Below are positions 1 to 7,005 of a stretch of 32,908 nt of DNA, one piece after another; the stretch's first letter is position 1, and every line of letters starts with the position of its first letter. Where the stretch lies: assembly GCA_021158245.1 (NCBI GenBank), contig JAGGVB010000068.1, positions 1 through 32,908 on the forward strand. Reading direction: 5' to 3'. The notes beneath the pieces are model-generated. The model was not told the DNA's origin and made no database searches. It saw only the letters and a list, made by a program, of their open reading frames with translations. This DNA comes from a bacterium. GTDB lineage: Bacteria > Zhuqueibacterota > QNDG01. The position numbers and the translations under genes were made by a program.

Positions 1-39
1 AATATATATATTTTAAGATTGTTAATCAATAGGAAAAAA

Positions 40-283
40 GTTAATGGAAAAGTTGGTAATACTATCAAGGTAATTCAGGAAGATACGAAAAATGCTTCGA
101 TGTCTATGGATGAAGTTAAAATTGCTGTTTATCTACAATTACTGCGGCCATGAAAGAAATGATCTCCGGGTCTGAAGAGATTTCAAGGAATAACGGAGCT
201 GAGCAGCTTTCTGATACAGCCGTAGATCTGGCGAAACAGACTGAAGTGCTGGGGGGTTGGTGGGGCAGTTTAAGCTGGAATAG
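40..283 (+). pseudogene. Methyl-accepting chemotaxis protein, C-terminal remnant (copy 1)
   Basis: Three reading frames of the plus strand together spell the end of an MCP signalling domain. One frame near 40-135 reads IKVIQEDTKNASMSMDE. A second from 138 reads ITAAMKEMISGSEEISRN and then GAEQLSDTAVDLAKQTEVL. A third near the end reads LVGQFKLE and stops at 281-283, a typical MCP C-terminus. The frames are separated by at least two frameshifts. About a dozen residues are missing between SRN and GAEQLSD, where family members continue with IDKINSVTAE. The rest of the gene lies upstream of the window or is lost. It shares a 55-bp segment with a second fragment at 1930-1984. Not functional. Confidence 0.8.
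138..192 (+). repeat. 55-bp direct repeat, copy 1 (MCP-derived)
   Basis: This stretch matches 1930-1984 with 3 mismatches by eye. Both encode the MCP segment ITAA-KEM--GSEEISRN. The two copies bracket the ATPase gene at 414-1628. Confidence 0.85.
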
Positions 284-379
284 AAGTAAATATTGAGACC
301 GTACTGGGAACGGAGGCTCCATACATCCTGGATGACAGTACATCGTCTTGTTGCTATTTTTGAAATTGAAAAACTAATG

Positions 380-408
380 TTGCAAAATAACATATTATTT
401 TGTATACT
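380..408 (+). promoter_or_regulatory. Promoter of the DUF4143 ATPase gene with an internal palindromic operator
   Basis: A -35 box TTGCAA (380-385) and a -10 box TATACT (403-408) are separated by exactly 17 bp. The spacer contains a perfect inverted repeat, CAAAATAA then CATA then TTATTTTG (383-402). A protein bound there would block RNA polymerase. The predicted transcription start falls almost on the ATG at 414, so the mRNA may be leaderless, which fits the absence of a Shine-Dalgarno sequence. The binding protein is unknown. Confidence 0.55.
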
Positions 409-413
409 ATGGT

Positions 414-1628
414 ATGCAGAATAGGCCTTTAAAATTTATCAATAGAATCAGTGAATCGATTATTAAAAAAGATTTCCAGTCGAAAAAAATAATTTTGATT
501 CTCGGAGCGCGGCAGGTTGGTAAAACAACATTGATCCGTCACATTCTTGAAGATAAAAACACATCCTTTTTAAATTTCGATATTAAAATTGATAAAGATC
601 GTTTCCTGGCGGCTTCTGTACTCAATGCCGAAGATGCTATGACTGTATTTCATAGACCTGATTTTCTGATAATAGATGAAGTCCAAAGGCTTCCGGAAGC
701 AGCAGGGATAGTTAAAGGCTGGTATGATTCCAATCTTCCCGTTATTTTTATTCTTTTAGGTTCATCAAGCATACAAATAGCAGATAAGGCTGCTGAAAGC
801 CTGGCCGGCCGTAATAGAAAACTAATTCTGCCGTCCTTAACATTTTGGGAAATTATTCGTGCCCAATCATGGAGTCATGGATTTTCTGCAGAGCAGGTGC
901 AGCAGCAATTCCCTGAACAAATTGAAACATCTTTATTAAACTGTATGGCTTTCGGCCATTATCCGGAAACCGTTGGTAATTCAGATAAGCGGCCCTATCT
1001 GTTGAATTTGACTTCAGATATTCTTTGGAAAGATTTTCTTCAGTTAGGTTTAATAAAAACGCCTGAATCATTACATCAGCTTTTAACATTGCTGGCACAT
1101 CAGATCGGATCAGAAGTTTCGGTGAATGAACTATCTAATTCTACCGGCCTTGCCAGAAAAACAGTAGAACGGTATTTGGCTTTGCTTGAACAGGCATTTA
1201 TTATTTTCCGTTTACCTGCCTTCAGTACAAACCCAAGGAAAGAAATTTGCAAAAGTAAAAAAATATTCTTTTGGGATACGGGAATTCGTAATGCCCTGTT
1301 AAACTCTTTTTCTACCAGTGAAATGAGGCCTGATATCGGTGCTCTTTGGGAAAATTGGGTCATAGCTGAATTTTCCCGACAGAATTTATTGACCGGCCGG
1401 TATAAAAAATTATATTTTTGGAGATCCAGATCAGGAACTGAAGTAGATTTAATAATTCAGCAGGATGACCGGATACAGCCGTTTGAAATTAAATGGAATC
1501 CCAAAAAACGGGCAAAACGTGCATTTTTTGAACAATATGGAGTAAAAGTGCAAATTATTAATAAATTAAAGCCATTGTTTTTTATTGATAAAGCCGCGGC
1601 CTGCAGTCTGCCGGCCGGGATTAAATAA
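414..1628 (+). CDS. AAA_14 / DUF4143 family ATPase
   Basis: This is a full-length 404-residue member of the family of ATPases with an N-terminal AAA_14 domain and a C-terminal DUF4143 nuclease-like domain. Walker A is GARQVGKT at residues 31-38. Walker B is FLIIDEVQ near 84-91. A sensor-like ILLGSSS lies near 113-119. The C-terminal part has a PD-(D/E)xK-like pattern: E313/E319, GTEVD at 341-345 and FEIK at 357-360. The biological role of the family is poorly known; mobile-element, defence or toxin-like roles have been proposed. The ATG is chosen because an ideal promoter ends just before it, although no ribosome site is visible. It sits alone between two MCP gene fragments, and a decayed relative lies just downstream on the other strand, so it probably arrived by transfer. 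Confidence 0.88.
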   Translation: MQNRPLKFINRISESIIKKDFQSKKIILILGARQVGKTTLIRHILEDKNTSFLNFDIKIDKDRFLAASVLNAEDAMTVFHRPDFLIIDEVQRLPEAAGIVKGWYDSNLPVIFILLGSSSIQIADKAAESLAGRNRKLILPSLTFWEIIRAQSWSHGFSAEQVQQQFPEQIETSLLNCMAFGHYPETVGNSDKRPYLLNLTSDILWKDFLQLGLIKTPESLHQLLTLLAHQIGSEVSVNELSNSTGLARKTVERYLALLEQAFIIFRLPAFSTNPRKEICKSKKIFFWDTGIRNALLNSFSTSEMRPDIGALWENWVIAEFSRQNLLTGRYKKLYFWRSRSGTEVDLIIQQDDRIQPFEIKWNPKKRAKRAFFEQYGVKVQIINKLKPLFFIDKAAACSLPAGIK

Positions 1629-1659
1629 CTGCGATTGGTTTTGAGGATGTCCATTTTTT

Positions 1660-1862
1660 TACTTACTTGGAATAAACAAATTTTTGTCCTACCATTGTCG
1701 GCACGGTGTTAAAACTTTTGAAAGATATTGATGCTTTGTTTTTCTTGCATATTTACCAAAATCATCAATATATGTATCCATAATTCCTCGTTGAATTTTT
1801 TGACACAATATGATATCACGGGAAGTAATGTATTCCTTTAATTTACCGGATTTTTCTCAATC
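1660..1862 (-). pseudogene. Remnant of a second AAA_14/DUF4143 ATPase
   Basis: Read on the minus strand, this stretch encodes YITSRDIILCQKIQRGIMDT, then YIDDFGKYARKTKHQYLSKV. After a frameshift it continues as TVPTMVGQKFVYSK. This matches the middle of one subfamily of AAA_14/DUF4143 ATPases, where an 'IQ..I..TY.DDF.KYA' segment is followed by 'SVP...G.KF.YSK'. There is no start, Walker motif or C-terminal domain here, and stops follow on both sides. It belongs to a different subfamily from the intact ATPase next door. The identification rests on recalled family pattern only. Confidence 0.6.
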
Positions 1863-1904
1863 AGCAGTCCTATGAAATATTGAGCGAAATTATTCAGTCA
1901 GTGG

Positions 1905-2010
1905 CCCTGTCATATATATGATCAATCAGATTACTGCGGCCACGAAAGAAATGAGCTTCGGGTCTGAAGAGATTTCAAGGAATATTGACAAAATAAATTC
2001 GGTGACAGGG
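1905..2010 (+). pseudogene. Methyl-accepting chemotaxis protein remnant (copy 2)
   Basis: The plus strand from 1921 reads INQITAATKEMSFGSEEISR followed by NIDKINSVTG. This is an internal piece of an MCP signalling domain. It runs further than copy 1 at the point where copy 1 has a deletion, and lacks the C-terminus that copy 1 keeps. It is bounded by unrelated sequence and cannot be expressed as a working protein. Confidence 0.75.
1930..1984 (+). repeat. 55-bp direct repeat, copy 2 (MCP-derived)
   Basis: Matches 138-192 with 3 mismatches, in the same orientation. The distance between copies is about 1.8 kb and includes the whole ATPase gene. Confidence 0.85.
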
Positions 2011-2052
2011 TGCGCCTTGGCGTATTTTTATAACAGCAATGCTGTTAAACCT

Positions 2053-2430
2053 TCAGTTTTCCCGTTTTCTCAGATACCAGCTTATTATAAAAAATGACCC
2101 GAGGATTATTATTAGAAGAGTAAGTATAAATGTAAACAGAAAAAAGTTCTGGCCTTGTATGTTAAAAAAGTACATCCCTGCAATACCCAGCAGACAAATA
2201 ATTATCCCTCCCACTAATTCCTGTTTCCATGCTAAAAAAATCAGTACAAGAAGGACAAACCACGGCAGAGCATTGGGGCTGTTTTTAATAATTCCACTCA
2301 CTCCTCCGCCGTTATTTTCAGATCCTGAGAACAGTGCAAATACAAATACCAGAATTCCTAAAACAAGCAGAAAATATCTTGCAGTATTACGCAGGATATT
2401 TGCAGTTTTAATACTCCTGTTATTTTCCAT
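2053..2430 (-). CDS. Small four-helix membrane protein of unknown function
   Basis: The 125-residue product has a polar N-terminus followed by four hydrophobic stretches at about residues 17-37, 55-70, 71-91 and 95-119, and ends with a charged WYLRKREN tail. I do not recognise a named family with confidence; it resembles the small DUF membrane proteins common in Bacteroidetes-like genomes. AAGGAG lies about 7 bases before the ATG and supports the start. It is downstream of, and co-directional with, the NifX-like gene, 178 bp away across an imperfect inverted repeat, so co-transcription is uncertain. Confidence 0.7.
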   Translation of the reverse strand: MENNRSIKTANILRNTARYFLLVLGILVFVFALFSGSENNGGGVSGIIKNSPNALPWFVLLVLIFLAWKQELVGGIIICLLGIAGMYFFNIQGQNFFLFTFILTLLIIILGSFFIISWYLRKREN

Positions 2431-2490
2431 AATTAATTCTCCTTTGTCAAAATAGCGACCTGTCTCCCTGCCAAATCATACACAACAACT

Positions 2491-2580
2491 TTAACCTTGC
2501 AGAAGCAAAGCGGCGTGGCAATCTCCAAAATTGAACACGAATGCAGGAGATTGCTTCTTCCGGCACAATGGCAGGGTTAA
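2491..2580. repeat. Imperfect 90-bp palindrome
   Basis: A perfect 9-bp inverted repeat, GCAATCTCC (2518-2526) and GGAGATTGC (2546-2554), is enclosed by a weaker outer pair, TTAACCTTGC (2491-2500) and GCAGGGTTAA (2571-2580). The structure separates the NifX-like gene from the membrane-protein gene. It could be a terminator or processing hairpin, but lacks a clear U-run, or a REP/MITE-like repeat unit. Confidence 0.5.
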
Positions 2581-2608
2581 AATTTTTGATACAGCCCCAA
2601 TACTTTGT

Positions 2609-3025
2609 TTAGTCTGTTCTCTGCATATAAAGATTCTGCAAATTGCCGTCAATATACGCCTGTACTGCATCGTCAATTACAGGTTTGTCAGTTAAGACAA
2701 CATCAAGCCCTGCACTTTTAAAGCTCTCGTAAGCTCCTGATCCCATGCCGCCGGCAATAAGAACATCACAATCGGAAATTTCCGCAGCCATCATTCCATG
2801 CCTGCTTGCTGCTGCAGAACCATAACCGTGACGCCCTGTAGCATCTAAATGCGGATCATCTTCTGCGTGATGTTGAGGCTGCTGTGCAAAATGCCCTGTA
2901 CCGCGCTCGCGCATCTCTTTTCCCTTTATTTCCTTGTCTTCAACCGAATAAATTTTGTAATATCTGGACCTGCCGAAATGCTGGCTAATACTCTCTCCGT
3001 CATTTGTTACCACTGCAATTTTCAT
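2609..3025 (-). CDS. NifX/NifB-type iron-molybdenum cofactor-binding family protein (COG1433)
   Basis: This is a small cytoplasmic protein of the dinitrogenase iron-molybdenum cofactor biosynthesis family. It starts MKIAVVTNDGESISQHFGRS, the standard N-terminus, and contains DVLIAGGMGSGAYESFKSAG and AVQAYIDGNL. A His-rich loop (GHFAQQPQHHAEDDPH) in the middle is common in these proteins and may bind metal. Stand-alone members occur widely in organisms without nitrogenase and may carry metal-sulfur clusters. The start at 3025 is preferred over upstream codons because AGGAG lies 8 bases before it and homologues begin there. It lies 84 bp downstream of an ArsR-type regulator, probably in one transcript. 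No other nitrogenase gene is present. Confidence 0.85.
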   Translation of the reverse strand: MKIAVVTNDGESISQHFGRSRYYKIYSVEDKEIKGKEMRERGTGHFAQQPQHHAEDDPHLDATGRHGYGSAAASRHGMMAAEISDCDVLIAGGMGSGAYESFKSAGLDVVLTDKPVIDDAVQAYIDGNLQNLYMQRTD

Positions 3026-3109
3026 GTTATTACTCCTGTTAGTTTTAATGAAAATAATTCCGTTAGCTATATCCTGGTTTCCCAATAAACCAATGGGTCA
3101 GAATGTTTT

Positions 3110-3463
3110 TTAAAAAAACGACTGGCGCTGCTCAAACCAATCCCTGAGTGACTCTGTTGTAAGATCAAGAATTTGAAATACCCTGATATCAGCTATACTA
3201 AAATAGAGAGTTACCCCCTCTTTACGTGCTGAAACAAGGCCCACATTCCGCAGCATCATAAGATGGCGTGATACTACAGAAGCGTCCAGTTCCAAAACAT
3301 GTATAATGTCAGCAGAACTCTTCTCCCCTTCCTTCAGAAGCTCAAGAATTTTTATTCTCTGGCCGCTTGCAAGGGCCATAAAAAATCTGCTGCGAGGATC
3401 CGCCATCAGGCACATCATCGGCCCACCCATTCCCAATTTATTCTTTTTAATTCCACGCGGCAT
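3110..3463 (-). CDS. ArsR/SmtB-family winged-helix transcriptional regulator
   Basis: About 117 residues. The segment RIKILELLKEGEKSSADIIH, then LELDASVVSRHLMMLRNVGL, then ARKEGVTLYFSI is the classic ArsR helix-turn-helix plus wing. Such proteins usually repress their own operon and release on binding metal or another signal. I see one Cys (in MCLMADPRSR) and no CxC metal site, so the inducer cannot be stated. An ATG 12 bases upstream at 3475 is also possible, but the ATG at 3463 has GGAG placed 6 bases before it and is preferred. Its partner downstream is the NifX-like gene. A matching operator candidate lies directly upstream. Confidence 0.85.
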   Translation of the reverse strand: MPRGIKKNKLGMGGPMMCLMADPRSRFFMALASGQRIKILELLKEGEKSSADIIHVLELDASVVSRHLMMLRNVGLVSARKEGVTLYFSIADIRVFQILDLTTESLRDWFEQRQSFF

Positions 3464-3473
3464 AAACAGCTCC

Positions 3474-3499
3474 ATTGCATTATTGCATCATTGTGCAAT
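3474..3499 (-). promoter_or_regulatory. Candidate ArsR-type operator
   Basis: ATTGCA (3482-3487) and TGCAAT (3494-3499) form an inverted repeat with 6-bp spacing. A third ATTGCA starts at 3474. The site lies immediately upstream of the regulator start, where autoregulation would act. Confidence 0.45.
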
Positions 3500-3679
3500 A
3501 AAGATAACAAAACACACACCGTTTGTCAAGAACTATTTTTTTGCACCAACACAAAAAAGACATCTTACAGGACACTGTGCAAAAGCCGGGTTATTAAGCA
3601 ACGATTACCGTTACAAGCTGATTCCGATTTATCGGGGAGTTTTCAGGAGAAATATGTGTTATGCGATTATTTATTTTAC

Positions 3680-3803
3680 AACGGTGAGTATATGAGGCGT
3701 TGGGCGTTTTATTGCACCAACTTTTCAATTTACTATGCCGTTTGTTTATATTCATAATCATTCGATTTAATAACTTATTGCCCAATGCCTTATATACATT
3801 GTT
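3680..3803. repeat. Cassette-type recombination-site-like palindrome A
   Basis: The left arm (3680-3705, AACGGTGAGTATATGAGGCG then TTGGGC) is nearly the reverse complement of the right arm (3780-3803, GCCCAATGCC then TTATATACATTGTT). A 74-base centre separates them. Both the arms and the centre align with element B at 5292-5416 in the same orientation. It lies 68 bp past the 3' end of the broken AlbA_2 gene. This is the layout expected of an attC site after a cassette ORF, though no integrase gene is visible. Confidence 0.6.
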
Positions 3804-3844
3804 CTGTGCTGGGTTTCTTTCATTATTATCATTCTTTTTTTTAT

Positions 3845-3872
3845 TGTGCAATATGTGCAATTTTTGTGCAAT
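3845..3872 (-). repeat. Three short direct repeats of ATTGCACA
   Basis: TGTGCAAT on the plus strand occurs at 3845-3852, 3854-3861 and 3865-3872, touching the stop codon of the AlbA_2 gene. The same octamer occurs in the ArsR operator candidate at 3492-3499. Confidence 0.5.
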
Positions 3873-5194
3873 CATTTTTTTAATTCATAAAAACTTCCGG
3901 CTCCTCGTTTCCCGCTTGATATTAAAATATCCTTTTCTAACAATTCAGACAAATCATTACTTGCTGTATTTCGTGAGCAATTATTTAATGTTTGATATTC
4001 TTTATTAGATATTTTCCCTTTTTCTTTCACATATAAAACTGCTTTAATCTGTCTTTTGTTAAGATTAAGATTTTCAAGATTTTCTTTGTTAAAAATGTCT
4101 TTATTAAATATTATCCAAAAATCACTTCCTTCACTTTTAAATTCAGGTGTTGGTAGTCCGTGTTTTTTACTTTGTTCTATGATTTTTATAGTTCCTCGTC
4201 CCCAAGCTTCGATATAACCAGCTCTAAAAAAAGCGTTTGCAATATCTGGATTACGAGGTTTTGAAGAATGTTTTTGTAGCAGCTTTTTAACTGTCCAATT
4301 TTCAGGTAGTCTGCCTTCATTCCAAATCATCAATTTATCATCATAAACACTTATTTGTATTGGATAGCCATAAGCATAATCCTTATGTGCTATTGCGTTT
4401 AGTAATGCTTCTCTAACAGCATCTTTTGGATATTCGTAAGTTTCTACTCGATGAATACCTTCATATGAAATTATTGCTTTAATGTATTTGGTAAACAGAA
4501 TTTCAATAGTTTTTTCAACTTGTTCGAATAAGTTTCCGTGAACTTCATCTTGATAAATTAATTCTGTGTCTGATTGAAAATATCCAATTTTCACAAATGC
4601 TCCTGTTACAAATTTTTCAGGGTCAGAGTGAAAAAGTAAAACAGCAGCTCTTTTAAGTAATGATTTCTCTGTTAGTTTTAAATTTTCAAGAATATTTTCG
4701 TCATTCTCATTTAAAATACTTTCGTCAATTCTTTTACTTTTAACTGCTCGTTTTGTGAAAAAATTTAATGTTTCATCTTTTAAGTCGGTTGCTGAAATTT
4801 TTGGAATTGGCACACTATCCCAAGTTTTACCTCTCTTTTCAAGTAAAAATTTATCCAACGCAACACCTTTTAGCTCTTGTTTAGTACTTCCACTCCTGTA
4901 AAAATATTGACCTTTGTAATTAACAGCAAATGGTTATGGTTCAACAATGATTTCAAGATATTCGCCTTTTCCTGTTTTATGCAAGTTTACTTCAACTAAA
5001 ATTCCAAGAATATCTCTTACTTTATTGGGTATGTCTTCAAGAAATTTTTTTGAATTTTTCAGCCCGACAACTTCACCTTTGTCATTTTTCCCGATGAATA
5101 TTTTTCCTCCATTTGCATTTGCAAAACCGCAAATCCATTTCAGATACTCATCTTTCCAAATTTCTTTCCACTCAATATTTTGACTTTCTTGCAT
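3872..5194 (-). pseudogene. Schlafen/AlbA_2-domain ATP-binding transcriptional regulator, interrupted by an in-frame stop
   Basis: One reading frame of about 440 codons runs through the region, broken by a single TAA at 4934-4936. The N-terminal part is an AlbA_2 domain (SQNIEWKE, then GFANANGGKIFIGKNDKGEV). After the stop the same frame continues PFAVNYKGQYFYRSGSTKQE, the expected sequence, then a GHKL-like ATPase region (REALLNAIAHKDYAYGYPIQ; GYIEAWGRGTIKIIEQS), and a C-terminal winged helix near residues 375-440. Relatives usually have Ser or Pro at the stop position, so TCA to TAA is a likely change. Both parts otherwise look intact, so the mutation is recent or a sequence error. A shorter product could restart at the TTG at 4858. 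It lies in the AT-rich island between palindromes A and B. Confidence 0.85.
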
Positions 5195-5291
5195 TTATTT
5201 TCTTTTCCTACAAAAATATTGTTTTTATTTTAGTTTATAGAATTATTTACTGATTTTTATTGCTATCATTTCTCGTCAGGCCACCTTACCC

Positions 5292-5416
5292 CCAACGACC
5301 ACTTGTAAGCGTAGTGCGGGATTAATGCACTTCACTTTCAATTTGCACCGCCGTTTATTAAATCTTATTTCGTTCATTATTAACACTTCACCCGCATTAC
5401 GTTTACAATTTGTTGG
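5292..5416. repeat. Cassette-type recombination-site-like palindrome B
   Basis: The left arm (5292-5320) contains CCAACGACC and TTGTAAGCGTAGTGCGGG. The right arm (5391-5416) contains CCCGCATTACGTTTACAATT then TGTTGG. The two are near-perfect reverse complements around a 70-base centre. The centre shares the pattern TTAATGCAC, ACTTTCAATTT, GCCGTTT and TTAACACTT with element A. It begins 10 bp past the 3' end of the esterase gene. Confidence 0.65.
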
Positions 5417-5426
5417 CAACAGTAAT

Positions 5427-6743
5427 TTATTCAAGTAAATATAATAATCCTTTTGCAAAAGTTTTTCTGGAATTTGACCAGTCGTGCCATCCGTTGAATT
5501 CTATGTATTTATAATCGTATTTTTTATCTTCTAATACTCTGACCATTCTGCGATTACTCCCCAAAACTTGATTTTCCTGTAAACCCCAGTCTAAGAATAT
5601 TTTTATATTTCTTTTCTCTTCCGTCATAAACTTCTCTATTAACCAATCAGTTCTTATCCATTCACCTTTTATTTCTTCAAGTTCTTTATCCCGCCAAAAA
5701 GAGCCAGATTGCGATAATACTTTTCCAAAAATATCGGGGTTGTAATATGAAATATAACTGGCACACAATCCGCCATAACTCATACCGCCAATAATATTTT
5801 CATCGGGTTTTGTACTTAAATTATATTTTTCTCTGATTATTGGTAAGAATTGTGTAGTAAATTCATCTTTAAAATCAGAATTTAGAGAAAGGATTACGCC
5901 TCTCGTGCTACGAAATGTTCCGAACATAACAGCAATCATCGGTTTTATTTTGTTCTCAACAATTAGATTATCAAGAATGTTTGGCACTTCAATACGGTGC
6001 AAATACATAAATGCATCAAACAAATAAACTACCGGGTATGATTGTGGGCGGTTTTTATTATAGCCGGGTGGCAAATACACATAAATATTTCGTTCTCTGT
6101 TAACAACCCTATCTGTGTATTCCAGAGTATCAATTCGGCTTCCAATATTGCTGTGTTTTTTAATATTCAAATTAGGTACTTCTTTTTTCAATTCAAAAAC
6201 TGAGAATGTATATCCTTCAATCTCACCGGTAGGTATTCTGTCCGGATTGAATTTATCAATTTCCTTGTGTTCTTTCCCAGTGATGGTATTCTTGATTATA
6301 AAACGATATGAAAAACAAATATCTACTGGAACTTTATAACATCTGTAATGAAAAGGGGTATTACCTAATTTGTGCAAAGTCATATCACCAAATCTATAAT
6401 CACTATAAATGCCTTGTACTTCAAAAGAAATTTCAATGTTTTTATTATCGGCTTTATACAAAAATGTGATATATTTATAATCGGTATCTAATGTGTCATC
6501 TTCTATAAATGGCAAACCGGATTTTTGAGCATTGACCCAAAGATTTTTAATCTCAGTTTTTAGGGTTTTATTGTCTGATTTCAATAAAGTCTTAATTATC
6601 GGGCTGATGGTTGTGTATGGTCGATTAATTTCGGCAAACCGAATTTTCTTTTCTAATTCTGTATTGTTTACGCTTGTTTCATTTCGACATGCACTAAAAA
6701 ACAAAATCAGAATAAAAAGGATTAAAAAATTTTGTTTTATCAT
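5427..6743 (-). CDS. Esterase-family (alpha/beta hydrolase, enterochelin-esterase-like) lipoprotein
   Basis: The 438-residue protein begins with a lipoprotein signal, a hydrophobic run to FFSAC with the lipidated Cys at 19. The C-terminal half is a putative-esterase domain (COG2382/COG2819 type). It has YPVVYLFDAFMYLHR, the nucleophile elbow GGMSYGG with Ser322, and a C-terminal FNGWHDW with His420 as the likely catalytic His. The N-terminal half resembles the beta-sandwich that precedes the hydrolase in this family. The substrate is unknown; siderophore, xylan-ester or peptide substrates are known in relatives. No Shine-Dalgarno is present before the ATG and the region is very AT-rich, as in Bacteroidetes genes, which suggests transfer. 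It is followed within 10 bp by palindrome B. Confidence 0.85.
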   Translation of the reverse strand: MIKQNFLILFILILFFSACRNETSVNNTELEKKIRFAEINRPYTTISPIIKTLLKSDNKTLKTEIKNLWVNAQKSGLPFIEDDTLDTDYKYITFLYKADNKNIEISFEVQGIYSDYRFGDMTLHKLGNTPFHYRCYKVPVDICFSYRFIIKNTITGKEHKEIDKFNPDRIPTGEIEGYTFSVFELKKEVPNLNIKKHSNIGSRIDTLEYTDRVVNRERNIYVYLPPGYNKNRPQSYPVVYLFDAFMYLHRIEVPNILDNLIVENKIKPMIAVMFGTFRSTRGVILSLNSDFKDEFTTQFLPIIREKYNLSTKPDENIIGGMSYGGLCASYISYYNPDIFGKVLSQSGSFWRDKELEEIKGEWIRTDWLIEKFMTEEKRNIKIFLDWGLQENQVLGSNRRMVRVLEDKKYDYKYIEFNGWHDWSNSRKTFAKGLLYLLE

Positions 6744-6847
6744 AATTTATTATTTATTCAATTTGATTATTTTTTAATATTATTGATGGATTTCAGTAAT
6801 ATCGTGTTCTCTATTCAATAGTTGTCATTCGTACTTCTTTTATTGTT

Positions 6848-6911
6848 GCCAACGACTGTGTATACTCATTGTTGTTATCCCTTCAAATTGGGCGAATAAC
6901 AACAATTGTTG
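6848..6911. repeat. Degenerate cassette-type palindrome C
   Basis: GCCAACGACTGTGTATACTC at 6848-6867 resembles the outer arm of elements A and B. It runs into an inverted repeat ATTGTTGTTAT-CCC / GGG-CGAATAACAACAAT (about 6868-6906). The long centre found in A and B is missing. It follows the tail of a broken ORF ending at 6943, the same gene-then-palindrome order. Confidence 0.4.
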
Positions 6912-6942
6912 ATATCTCTTCTTTATCATTCTTTTTCTTTCC

Positions 6943-7005
6943 TTATTCAAAAAAATCATCCATTGGATTTTCTATTTTATCAATCGCTTTGTTTAATTCC
7001 TCGAT
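6943..7005 (-). pseudogene. 3' tail of a lost gene at the island edge
   Basis: The minus strand reads IEELNKAIDKIENPMDDFFE and then TAA at 6945-6943, which looks like a genuine protein C-terminus. It has no upstream coding region, because the HEPN gene stop codon lies immediately before it in the same frame. The family cannot be told from 20 residues. The sharp change from AT-rich to more balanced composition occurs here, so I read it as the junction of the foreign island. Confidence 0.4.

Noticed and set aside
3299-3757. Plus-strand frames opposite the ArsR gene and into palindrome A
   Set aside because: Antisense of a clear ArsR coding region, no ribosome site, no family match.
3845-3872. 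CRISPR-like array
   Set aside because: Three octamers with 1- and 3-bp gaps are far too short and close for CRISPR repeats and spacers.
4934-4936. Stop-codon recoding in the AlbA_2 gene
   Set aside because: Many genes in the window end with TAA, so a general reassignment is excluded, and no recoding signal is visible.
5276-5458. 60-codon frame over palindrome B
   Set aside because: The sequence is explained by the repeat; it overlaps the esterase end and lacks family features.
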